Source of the DNA: an uncultured Desulfovibrio sp.
GTDB taxonomy: Bacteria > Desulfobacterota > Desulfovibrionia > Desulfovibrionales > Desulfovibrionaceae
Length of the DNA: 10,683 bases
NCBI GenBank assembly: GCA_947177085.1
Contig: CAMWTD010000048.1
Coordinates: 1 to 10,683 of the forward strand
Reading direction: 5' to 3'
Below are positions 1 through 7,479 of the stretch, piece after piece (the stretch's first letter is position 1; each line of letters starts with the position of its first letter). The notes under the pieces were generated by a model, which was not told the origin of the DNA, did not search any database, and worked only from the letters and a program-made list of their open reading frames with translations. Made by a program: the position numbers and the translations under genes.

Positions 1-32
1 GGGCCGGCCCCGTTCTGTTGACTGGTTCCGCA

Positions 33-84
33 AGCGCGTGCCACAGCACTGGCGGCGCTGACCCAGGGCGCGCCTGCCCGCGCC
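33..84 (-). other. Hairpin-forming intergenic DNA downstream of rplY
   Basis: The first 92 bases hold no gene I can support; no ATG opens a frame on the minus strand here. Two inverted repeats are visible. One is a perfect 6-bp GC stem with a 6-nt loop (67-72 with 79-84), starting 9 nt past the rplY stop. The other is a longer imperfect stem (33-37 with 55-59, then 40-43 with 50-53). Neither is followed by a T-run in the direction of transcription, so they do not qualify as classical intrinsic terminators. They could stabilise the 3' end of the mRNA or simply reflect high G+C. In many genomes pth follows rplY, but its start is not visible here. Confidence 0.3.
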
Positions 85-92
85 GGCAAAGC

Positions 93-704
93 CTATTCGG
101 CGGCGGCTTCGCCCTCGCCTTCCTCGGCCGCATCGTCCTTGCTCTTGGCGAGCACGCTGACGATGGCGAAATTGCGGTCATGCACGGCCGAGACATTCTC
201 AGGCAGCTTGAGGTCGGCCACGGAAATGGTGTCGCCGATATTCATGTCCGTCACGTCCACCACGACCTTCTGCGGCATGTCCATGGGCTTGCTCGCAAGG
301 CGCACGTTCTCGCGATAGGTCTCGATGACGCCGCCGAGCTTGGTGCCCTTGGCGACGCCCACAAATTCCAGCGGCACATCGACCTTGACTTCCTTGTCGA
401 GATCCACGCCATAATAGTCGATATGCAGGAAGCAGTTCTTGTAGGGATGGCGCTGCACTTGCCAGATGAGCACGGGATGCACTTCCTTCGTGCCGTTGTT
501 GTCGATCTCGAGATTGAACACCGTGGTGTGGCCCACGGATTCATAAAGTTTTTCCAGCGGCAGCGTGGGGGCCTGCACCATGATGTTTTCGCCCTTGGCC
601 GTATAGAAGATTCCGGGCACAAGGTCCTTGGAACGCAGACGCCCGGCGGGACCTTTGCCGTGGGCGTCACGCTTCTGCACATTCAATGTTTTTTCGATGC
701 TCAT
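93..704 (-). CDS. rplY: 50S ribosomal protein L25 / general stress protein Ctc
   Basis: Binds 5S rRNA in the large ribosomal subunit. At 203 residues it is the long, two-domain Ctc/TL5 form rather than the roughly 95-residue E. coli L25. Residues about 4-96 form the L25 5S-binding domain, with the conserved stretch around GRLRSKDLVPGIFY (21-34) and HPVLIWQVQRHP followed by HIDYYGVD (76-101). Residues about 103-188 form the C-terminal beta domain typical of Ctc/TL5. The tail (189-203) is Glu/Ala-rich and probably disordered. The ATG is preceded by AAGGAG with a 6-nt gap, so the start is secure. It lies 65 bp downstream of prs in the same direction, matching the widespread prs-rplY pairing. Ctc is stress-induced in Bacillus; nothing here shows separate stress control. 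Confidence 0.96.
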   Translation of the reverse strand: MSIEKTLNVQKRDAHGKGPAGRLRSKDLVPGIFYTAKGENIMVQAPTLPLEKLYESVGHTTVFNLEIDNNGTKEVHPVLIWQVQRHPYKNCFLHIDYYGVDLDKEVKVDVPLEFVGVAKGTKLGGVIETYRENVRLASKPMDMPQKVVVDVTDMNIGDTISVADLKLPENVSAVHDRNFAIVSVLAKSKDDAAEEGEGEAAAE

Positions 705-769
705 CTCGCTCTCCTTGCTGACCGCCGAAACGTGCGGAAATTGTTCATCCTGAAGATTTCCCCGTCATG

Positions 770-1717
770 CTACACGAAGAGCACGCTCACCGAGGACCCT
801 GTGTGGATATTATGGATGGTCTTGCCGAGAAGCGCGGCCACGGATGCCACCTTGAGCTTGGGGCAGCGCTCCAGCTTGTCGCCGAGAGGGATGGTGTCCG
901 TCACGATGACCTGCGAAAGGGCGTCCGTCGCGTTGATGCGGTCAATGGCCGGCCCGGAAAGCACGGGATGCGTGGCGCAGGCCACGATGCGCGTGGCCCC
1001 GTAGTTGAGGAGCACCTCGGCCCCGGCGCAGAGGGTTCCCGCGGTATCGATCATGTCGTCCACCACGATGGCGACCTTGCCCTCCACATCGCCGATGACG
1101 TGCATGGCCTGCGCCTGGTTGGGCTTGTCGCGCCGCTTGTCCACGATGGCGAGAGGCGCGTTGAGGCGTTTGGCATAGGCCCGGGCGCGCTCCACGCCGC
1201 CCGCATCCGGCGAGACAATCACGATATTGTCGGTATGCAGATCGCGCAGGCTGTCCATCATGACGGGCACGGCGAAAAGATTGTCCACCGGGCAGTTGAA
1301 GAAGCCCTGGATCTGCCCGGCGTGCAGGTCGATGGTGACCACGCGGTCCGCCCCGGCCACGCTGATGAAATCCGCCACCATCTTGGCGCTGATGGGCGCG
1401 CGCGGGCTGACCTTTCTGTCCTGCCTGGCATAGGCATAGTAAGGGATGACCGCGGTGATGCGCCCGGCGCTCGCGCGCTTCAGGGCGTCCATCATGAGGC
1501 AGAGCTGCATGACGTTGCGGTTCACGTCCGGCGGGCAGGTGGGCTGCACGACAAAGACATCGTCCTCGCGCACATTGTCGCCGATTTCGATGCGCAGTTC
1601 GCCGTCGCTGAAGGTGGTGGCAAGCGTTGGGGTGAGCTGGCAGCCCAAGTGGTCGCAGATGGACCGGGCGAGCTCGGGATTTGAGGAACCCGTGACGATT
1701 TTCAGGTCGCTGAACAT
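770..1717 (-). CDS. prs: Ribose-phosphate pyrophosphokinase (PRPP synthetase)
   Basis: Makes 5-phosphoribosyl-1-pyrophosphate from ribose-5-phosphate and ATP, feeding purine, pyrimidine, NAD, His and Trp synthesis in the cytoplasm. The 315-residue length is the usual size for class I bacterial enzymes. Visible motifs are FSDGE (36-40), the ATP-binding stretch YYAYARQDRK (93-102), the catalytic His in TIDLHAGQIQGFF (H132), the flexible-loop basic residues KRR (194-196), and the PRPP-binding loop VVDDMIDTAGT (218-228). All key residues appear intact. The start is the ATG preceded by AAGG about 9 nt upstream. It follows tRNA-Gln by 60 bp and precedes rplY. The upstream rpiB in the same cluster makes ribose-5-phosphate, the substrate of this enzyme, although cysS, the M48 gene, hslV and ispE lie between them. 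Confidence 0.98.
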   Translation of the reverse strand: MFSDLKIVTGSSNPELARSICDHLGCQLTPTLATTFSDGELRIEIGDNVREDDVFVVQPTCPPDVNRNVMQLCLMMDALKRASAGRITAVIPYYAYARQDRKVSPRAPISAKMVADFISVAGADRVVTIDLHAGQIQGFFNCPVDNLFAVPVMMDSLRDLHTDNIVIVSPDAGGVERARAYAKRLNAPLAIVDKRRDKPNQAQAMHVIGDVEGKVAIVVDDMIDTAGTLCAGAEVLLNYGATRIVACATHPVLSGPAIDRINATDALSQVIVTDTIPLGDKLERCPKLKVASVAALLGKTIHNIHTGSSVSVLFV

Positions 1718-1777
1718 GGAGCCGCCTTGGCAAATCCGTTCAAAAACCGACAGTGGTCATCCGGCGCTGCCGCTCAT

Positions 1778-1852
1778 TGGCTGGGATGGAAGGGCTCGAA
1801 CCTTCGGATGACGGAGCCAAAACCCGTTGCCTTACCACTTGGCTACATCCCA
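1778..1852 (-). tRNA. tRNA-Gln (anticodon UUG)
   Basis: The minus strand folds into a full 75-nt cloverleaf. The acceptor stem is TGGGATG/CATCCCA with a U1-A72-type first pair as in E. coli tRNA-Gln, discriminator G, and an encoded CCA (1778-1780). The D-arm has a 3-bp GCC/GGC stem, the anticodon stem is ACGGG/TCCGT, the loop is TTTTGGC with anticodon TTG at 1820-1818, and the T-arm is GAAGG/CCTTC with loop TTCGAGC. Its 5' ten bases overlap the end of ispE, whose TAG stop is made of tRNA bases 8-10. It is flanked by ispE and prs on the same strand and has no recognisable promoter of its own in the immediate vicinity, so it is probably cut from the ispE-prs transcript by RNase P. Confidence 0.97.
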
Positions 1853-2736
1853 GCATTTCCCAGCGCCTGGCAATAGACGCGCGGATACTGCCCGCGCAAC
1901 CGTGCCGCAGCATCCCTGGCCGCGGCCTGCGCCGCGAAAAGCCCGAACACGCTTGAGCCGCTGCCGGACATGCTGGCCGCCAGCGCCCCGAGGCCGCGGA
2001 GCCTTGCCTTGAGTTCGGCAAGCTGCGGATGCCGGGGAAAGACGGCGGCCTCAAGGTCATTGGCGAGGTCAAGACGCGCCGCTCCAATAAGACGATTTCC
2101 ATTAGCCGCGCGCGCGGCCTTTGTCAAGCTGTTTTGGGGCGCGCCGGCGGCCCCGGGGGGGGCGTCCGCGGCGCGCAGCTCATCCAGACGGCCAAACGCC
2201 TCCCCGGTCGCCACATGGATGTCCGGGCAGACGAGGACGAGAAAAAGCGGCGGCAGCGTTCCGGCGAGCGGCTCCGCCACTTCGCCGATGCCGCCAACGC
2301 GGCTCGGGCGCGGATTAAGAAAGAAGGGCACGTCCGCGCCCACGGCCACGGCCGCACGCGTGAGCTTCTCATGCGGAAGCGGTTCGGGAAGAAGGGAATT
2401 GAGCCAGAGGAGGAGCGCCGCCGCATCGCTGCGGCCCCCGCCGAGACCCGCGCCCGAGGGGATGCGCTTCACGAGCCTAACCTCAAGGCCGGGCGCGCCG
2501 CCGGCAAGCGCGGCGAAGGCGGCATGGGCCGTGGTCAGGGTATTGCGCGCGGGGTCGATGCCCGGGGCGTCACACACGACGCTGATGCCGGGTTTCTGCC
2601 GTTCGCGGATAAAGATGTCGTCGCAGGGCTCGGGCAGCGGCCAGAACACGGAATCCAGTTCATGGTAGCCGTCCGGCCTGCGCCCGAGGATGCGCAGGCC
2701 GAGATTTACCTTGCAGCCCGCGCGCAGCCGGGTCAC
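1843..2736 (-). CDS. ispE: 4-diphosphocytidyl-2-C-methyl-D-erythritol kinase
   Basis: GHMP-family kinase that phosphorylates CDP-methylerythritol with ATP in the MEP isoprenoid pathway (cytoplasm). The 297-residue protein shows the N-terminal substrate motif CKVNLGL (8-14, catalytic Lys9) and DGYHELDSVF (22-31). The ATP-binding glycine loop is PSGAGLGGGRSD (93-104), the catalytic Asp is in GADVPFF (D135), and the C-terminal GHMP motif is MSGSGSSVFG (256-265). The start is a GTG that overlaps the hslV stop in the arrangement GTGA, implying translational coupling; no upstream alternative is needed because residue 1 is just ahead of the conserved domain. The last codons and TAG stop lie inside the 5' end of tRNA-Gln. 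The ispE-tRNA-Gln-prs order is also known from Pseudomonas. Confidence 0.96.
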   Translation of the reverse strand: MTRLRAGCKVNLGLRILGRRPDGYHELDSVFWPLPEPCDDIFIRERQKPGISVVCDAPGIDPARNTLTTAHAAFAALAGGAPGLEVRLVKRIPSGAGLGGGRSDAAALLLWLNSLLPEPLPHEKLTRAAVAVGADVPFFLNPRPSRVGGIGEVAEPLAGTLPPLFLVLVCPDIHVATGEAFGRLDELRAADAPPGAAGAPQNSLTKAARAANGNRLIGAARLDLANDLEAAVFPRHPQLAELKARLRGLGALAASMSGSGSSVFGLFAAQAAARDAAARLRGQYPRVYCQALGNAGM

Positions 2737-3269
2737 AGGGTTTCCAGGGTCAGGCGGTCATTGGTATAGACGCAGATCTCTGCGGCGATGGCCATGGCCT
2801 CGCGCGCAACGCTGGCTGCGTCCAGGTCGCTGTGGCGCATGAGGGCCCGCGCCGCGGCCAGCGCATAGGGGCCGCCGCTGCCGATGGCCGCCACGTCGTC
2901 GTCGGGCTCGATGACGTCGCCCGTGCCGGAGAGGAGGAGCAGGTGCTCGGCATCGGCGAGCAGGAGCATGGCCTCGAGCTTGCGCAGGTATTTGTCCTTG
3001 CGCCACTCCTTGGTCATCTCCACGGCCGCGCGCAGGAGATTGCCCCGCATTTCCTTGAGCTTGGCCTCGAAGAGCTCGAACAGGGTGAAGGCGTCGGCCG
3101 TGGCCCCCGCAAAACCGGCGAGCACGCGCCCCTCATGGAGGCGGCGCACCTTGTGGGCCGTGTGTTTCATGACCATGCTCTGCCCGAGCGTCACCTGTCC
3201 GTCGCCCGCCATGGCGACCTGGCCCTGCTTTTTCACGGCGAGGATGGTTGTGGCATGCGTTTCCATCAT
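2733..3269 (-). CDS. hslV: ATP-dependent protease subunit HslV (ClpQ)
   Basis: Threonine peptidase subunit of the HslUV (ClpYQ) proteasome-like protease, a double ring of six that degrades proteins unfolded by the HslU ATPase. The 178 residues align end to end with known HslV. AGDGQVTLG is at 21-29 (Asp23), KVRRL at 40-44, GFAGATADAFTLFELFE at 52-68, and IGSGGPYA at 129-136. The nucleophile should be Thr7 within HATTILAV, so a six-residue leader must be removed; in E. coli only the initiator Met precedes it. Two consecutive ATGs (3269 and 3266) could start translation. The first shares its A with the stop of the M48 gene (TGATG). The stop overlaps the ispE GTG by 4 nt. HslU is not in this window, so the partner must be encoded elsewhere. 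Confidence 0.96.
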   Translation of the reverse strand: MMETHATTILAVKKQGQVAMAGDGQVTLGQSMVMKHTAHKVRRLHEGRVLAGFAGATADAFTLFELFEAKLKEMRGNLLRAAVEMTKEWRKDKYLRKLEAMLLLADAEHLLLLSGTGDVIEPDDDVAAIGSGGPYALAAARALMRHSDLDAASVAREAMAIAAEICVYTNDRLTLETL

Positions 3270-4681
3270 CAGCTCTTTTCCCAGATTTCCTTGCGCTCGC
3301 GATAGGCGGCCTCCAGCCGCTGGAAGGCGCGCCTGTCCGACGCCTTGGCCGCCAGGGCCTTGGCCTGGTTGAAATAGCGCTCGGTGAGTTTGCGGTTATT
3401 GGCGTAGAGAGCGCTGTAGGCCATGTGGATATAGGCATCAGCGGTCTTTCCGGCCGTCCCGAGGGAGCGCGCGTAGGCCTGGTGGACTTCCGGATCCTGC
3501 GGCACATGGCGCAGCACATCCGTATAATAGCGCCCGGCCTGCGCCTGCCGCCCGGTCTCGTCCAGGAGGCGCGCATAAAAGAAGGACGCCATATAATCCT
3601 TGGGATCCCGGCGCATGGCCTCGGCCAGCAGGGGCTCGGCGCGATCCATGCTGCCCTTGCGGTAGTGGAAGGCCCCGGCCTCGCGCAGCACCAGCGGGTC
3701 ATGTGGGGCCGCGGCCAGGGCCGCGTCAAAGGCCTGCGCGGCCTCGGCGACGCGGTTCTGGCGCGCCAGCACGATGCCGCGCCCCATCCGGGAGAGGCCG
3801 TCGTTGCCCGAAAAACGCTGCAAGGCCGCCTGTTCGTCGCCATAGCGCGCCCAGAGGAGCGTCTTGACCCGCTGGAAACGACGATTGTCGCTTTTGCGGT
3901 TGCGCACGGACGCGGGAAGCGTCTCGATGCGCGCCTGAAGGCCGTTGACGCGGTCGCCGATGGCGGGGTGGGTGGAAAGATAGGTGGGGATATTGATACC
4001 GCTCATCCAGTTTTTGTGGCGCAGCACCTTGAAACCGCCGACCATGCCGGACGGCGGATAACCGGCTGCGGTGAGATATTGCAGCCCGATGTGGTCGGCC
4101 TCGCTTTCATCAATGCGGCTATAATTGAGCATGGCCGACTGGCTCGCCCCGGCGGCGCTCACGGCGGCGGCCCCGGCTGCGGGACCGCCGAGAGCCACGC
4201 CCGCCACAGCCACCAGCAGCGAACCCAGGGTGAGGTACTGGGCGCGTTCCAGCCGCGAGGCCACGTGGCGCTGCGTCACGTGGGCGAGCTCATGCGCGAG
4301 CACGCCGGCGAGTTCCTCTTCGCGCTCGAGGTTCATGATCATGCCCGTAAAGACAAAGACATAGCCGCCTGGCACGGCAAAGGCGTTGAGGGCGTTGTGG
4401 AGCACCACCGAGGAGGTGAAGTCAAAGGGCTGGGGCGGGATGGCCCTGACGAGCCGTTTCACAACATCGGCCACATACTGGCTTACTTCCGGGTCCTCGA
4501 CGATGGGCAGGTGCGAACGCACCATGACGTCGAACTTGTGACCCATTTCCTTCTCGTCCTTGAGCGAGACGCCCCCGAAGAAGAATGCCCGGGCCTGCGG
4601 CGGAAAGGCCAGCGGCACAAGCAGGACGAGGATGGCGAGGATGGCCGTCAGGCGGCGAAACGTTCGGCGGGAAAAGCGCAT
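3269..4681 (-). CDS. Periplasmic M48 metalloprotease with C-terminal TPRs (BepA-like)
   Basis: Zinc metallopeptidase of family M48 joined to a TPR domain, the architecture of E. coli BepA (YfgC), which handles outer-membrane protein and LPS-transporter assembly in the periplasm. The 470-residue protein starts with a signal sequence (basic 1-10, hydrophobic 11-26, AxA-type site near Ala32). The catalytic domain has HELAH (130-134), a third zinc ligand in ESEAD (Glu194), and STHP (His238), which corresponds to the regulatory His of BepA. A Gly/Ala-rich hydrophobic stretch lies at 149-178. TPR-like helices fill about 275-460. The SRRTFRRL N-terminus resembles a twin-arginine motif, though a Sec route is more usual for this family. 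The ATG has AAGGA about 9 nt upstream. It follows cysS by 41 bp and overlaps hslV by 1 nt. The exact orthologue of BepA versus a paralogue (LoiP-type lacks TPRs) is inferred. Confidence 0.9.
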   Translation of the reverse strand: MRFSRRTFRRLTAILAILVLLVPLAFPPQARAFFFGGVSLKDEKEMGHKFDVMVRSHLPIVEDPEVSQYVADVVKRLVRAIPPQPFDFTSSVVLHNALNAFAVPGGYVFVFTGMIMNLEREEELAGVLAHELAHVTQRHVASRLERAQYLTLGSLLVAVAGVALGGPAAGAAAVSAAGASQSAMLNYSRIDESEADHIGLQYLTAAGYPPSGMVGGFKVLRHKNWMSGINIPTYLSTHPAIGDRVNGLQARIETLPASVRNRKSDNRRFQRVKTLLWARYGDEQAALQRFSGNDGLSRMGRGIVLARQNRVAEAAQAFDAALAAAPHDPLVLREAGAFHYRKGSMDRAEPLLAEAMRRDPKDYMASFFYARLLDETGRQAQAGRYYTDVLRHVPQDPEVHQAYARSLGTAGKTADAYIHMAYSALYANNRKLTERYFNQAKALAAKASDRRAFQRLEAAYRERKEIWEKS

Positions 4682-4722
4682 GGATTCCTTGTGTCAGGTG
4701 TGCGGTGTGGACGGCGCGGGCT

Positions 4723-6174
<1,452 letters not shown>

Positions 6175-6180
6175 GAAGAT

Positions 6181-6186
6181 CCTTCC
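6181..6186 (-). promoter_or_regulatory. Ribosome binding site of cysS (decides the start)
   Basis: GGAAGG reads on the minus strand with six bases (ATCTTC) before the ATG at 6174. This supports that ATG over the GTG at 6204, which lies just outside a hairpin and has no such site. Confidence 0.7.
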
Positions 6187-6202
6187 GGCCGCGCTGGCGG
6201 CC
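6187..6202 (-). other. Hairpin abutting the cysS ribosome binding site
   Basis: A perfect inverted repeat (GGCCGC, loop of 4, GCGGCC) lies in the rpiB-cysS gap and ends exactly where the GGAAGG ribosome site begins. It lacks a U-tract, so it is not a terminator. It could keep the leader single-stranded around the site, protect a processed 5' end, or be chance in a G+C-rich gap. Confidence 0.4.
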
Positions 6203-6213
6203 ACGGTGTCCGC

Positions 6214-6648
6214 TCAGGCGCGGGGCGTGATCTGGTCGATGCGCCGCTGGTGGCGGCCGCCCTCAAAGGAGGTTTCAAGGAAGGCCGCAACGATGGCGAG
6301 CGCAAGCTCGTCGCCCGTGATGCGCGCGCCCAGGCAAAGCACATTGGCGTCATTGTGGAGGCGGCTCAGGCGCGCATGCAGCTCCGTGGCGCAGAGCGCC
6401 GCGCGGATGCCGTCATGACGGTTGGCGGCCATGGACATGCCGATGCCGCTGCCGCAGACGAGGATGCCGCGGCCCTTTTCGGCAAGCACCGCGTCGCAGA
6501 GCTTGTGCGCGAACTCGGGATAATCGCAGCTCTCGCACGAATCGGTCCCGTGATCGGTGACAGTGAAGCCGAGGCGCGGCAACTCGCGCGCGATCAGGTC
6601 CTTGAGCGCGTGACCGGCATGGTCCGAAGCCAAGTGGACAACGGGCAT
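6214..6648 (-). CDS. rpiB: Ribose-5-phosphate isomerase B
   Basis: Interconverts ribulose-5-phosphate and ribose-5-phosphate in the pentose phosphate pathway (cytoplasm); family LacAB/RpiB. The 144-residue length is standard. ASDHAGHALK opens the protein (7-16, Asp9 in the substrate site). The catalytic cysteine is in LVCGSGIGMSMAANR (Cys65). The phosphate-binding and ring-opening region RLHNDANVLCLGAR spans 96-109 (His98), and GGRHQRRI (130-137) supplies the C-terminal arginines. The Cys plus RpiB motifs argue against the galactose-6-phosphate isomerase (LacA/LacB) relatives. The ATG has a near-perfect AAAGGAG 5 nt upstream, the best ribosome site in the window. It lies between the LolB-like gene (42 bp) and cysS (39 bp). 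Some bacteria place rpiB next to glyA or upp; neither is present here. Confidence 0.95.
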   Translation of the reverse strand: MPVVHLASDHAGHALKDLIARELPRLGFTVTDHGTDSCESCDYPEFAHKLCDAVLAEKGRGILVCGSGIGMSMAANRHDGIRAALCATELHARLSRLHNDANVLCLGARITGDELALAIVAAFLETSFEGGRHQRRIDQITPRA

Positions 6649-6673
6649 GGAGACTCCTTTGCGCGTGTGCCCC

Positions 6674-6692
6674 GAACCGCCGCCTGCGGTTC
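6674..6692 (-). other. Hairpin spanning the stop of the LolB-like gene
   Basis: GAACCGC, loop of 5, GCGGTTC: a perfect 7-bp stem whose first strand includes the last two bases of the TGA stop at 6693-6691. No T-run follows, so readthrough into rpiB is expected. It may mark an RNA processing or stability site between the lipoprotein genes and rpiB. Confidence 0.4.
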
Positions 6693-7479
6693 AGGATTTG
6701 GGCGCGCGATACTGGGAAAGCGGGAGCAGGGGCGCGCCTTCGGGCAAGGTAAGTCGCATCTGGTCCCCGGTAAAGGGGGTTCCGGGCATTTCCCTTTCCT
6801 TGACAAGCAGGATGGCGCGCTGGCCCTTGGCATGGGTGAGGGAAAGCCGGCGGGGCAGCGGCGGGGCAGCCTCGTCATAGACGATTTCCATACGCCAGCC
6901 GTCGGCCTTGCCTTCACGCCACGCCACGGGCAGGCCGGCGGCATCCAGCGTCAACAGGCCGCCGGGCTTTCCTTCCAGCGCATATTGGGCATTGCCGTCC
7001 GCAAGCATGTCGGCCCCGGAATAGGCGTCACCAAAGGCAGCGGCGTACTGCCCCGTGAGCAGGGCCGTCAGCCGCGCAAGGCCGAAGGGCACGGGCACGC
7101 CCACCCTGAGCAGGGGGCTGGTCGCGCCCTGGTGGAAATAGGCCTTGTTTTCCAGCGGCGCATAGACAAGGAAGTGCTCGCCGTCCTCCAGAATCTTGGC
7201 GACGACGGTTCCCACCCCGGCCATGACGTCAAGCCTGAGTTCGCGGTCGCCATTGCCCCAAAGAAGCGCCGTCACGCGCCGCGTATTGCCCTCCTCGCCG
7301 AAACGCAGGCTCAACTGAAGGCGGTAGGGCGCCTCCGCCCCAGCGCCGCCCCTGGTATATGCCTGCCAGCGCTGGGCAAGCGCCTCGCTGCCTTCGCCGC
7401 TGGGCGTGCCCGGCGTGGTCGGCTGCTTCGCACAGGCGCAGAGAAGAAGGACCATGCAGAGGAGGACGAGCTTTTTCAT
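6691..7479 (-). CDS. LolB-like outer-membrane lipoprotein
   Basis: Probable lipoprotein of the LolA/LolB half-barrel fold, the fold that receives lipoproteins from LolA and inserts them into the outer membrane. The 262-residue precursor has a short signal (MKKLVLLCMVLLLCAC) with lipobox LCAC and lipidated Cys16. Ala and Lys at +2/+3 favour outer-membrane retention by the E. coli rule. The mature part is rich in alternating beta segments (52-60, 67-75, 80-86, 90-107). Segment GVPVPFGLARLTALLTG (127-143) resembles the G-x-P-x-P, Leu-spaced, then Gly pattern of E. coli LolB. Overall identity looks low, so a different LolA/B-fold role (DUF4292-type) is possible. The ATG overlaps the TPR lipoprotein stop (ATGA), indicating coupling. 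The TPR-lolB adjacency matches Pseudomonas, which strengthens the call. It is longer than E. coli LolB (207). Confidence 0.68.
   Translation of the reverse strand: MKKLVLLCMVLLLCACAKQPTTPGTPSGEGSEALAQRWQAYTRGGAGAEAPYRLQLSLRFGEEGNTRRVTALLWGNGDRELRLDVMAGVGTVVAKILEDGEHFLVYAPLENKAYFHQGATSPLLRVGVPVPFGLARLTALLTGQYAAAFGDAYSGADMLADGNAQYALEGKPGGLLTLDAAGLPVAWREGKADGWRMEIVYDEAAPPLPRRLSLTHAKGQRAILLVKEREMPGTPFTGDQMRLTLPEGAPLLPLSQYRAPKS

Noticed and set aside
1..10. Palindrome GGGCCGGCCC at the left edge
   Set aside because: A 10-bp GC palindrome is unremarkable in this composition and nothing around it suggests an operator or attachment site.
1741..1766. Possible intrinsic terminator between tRNA-Gln and prs
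   Set aside because: A T-run of five follows only a weak, bulged stem (about 3 + 2 pairs). I do not trust it as a terminator.
6175..6204. Ten-residue N-terminal extension of cysS from GTG at 6204
   Set aside because: No ribosome site, it crosses a hairpin, and CysRS relatives start at the MQLYN-type position preceded here by GGAAGG.
6247..6279. CTTGAAA resembling a sigma-32 -35 element on the minus strand
   Set aside because: It is inside the rpiB coding sequence and no CCCCAT-like -10 element follows at 11-16 nt.
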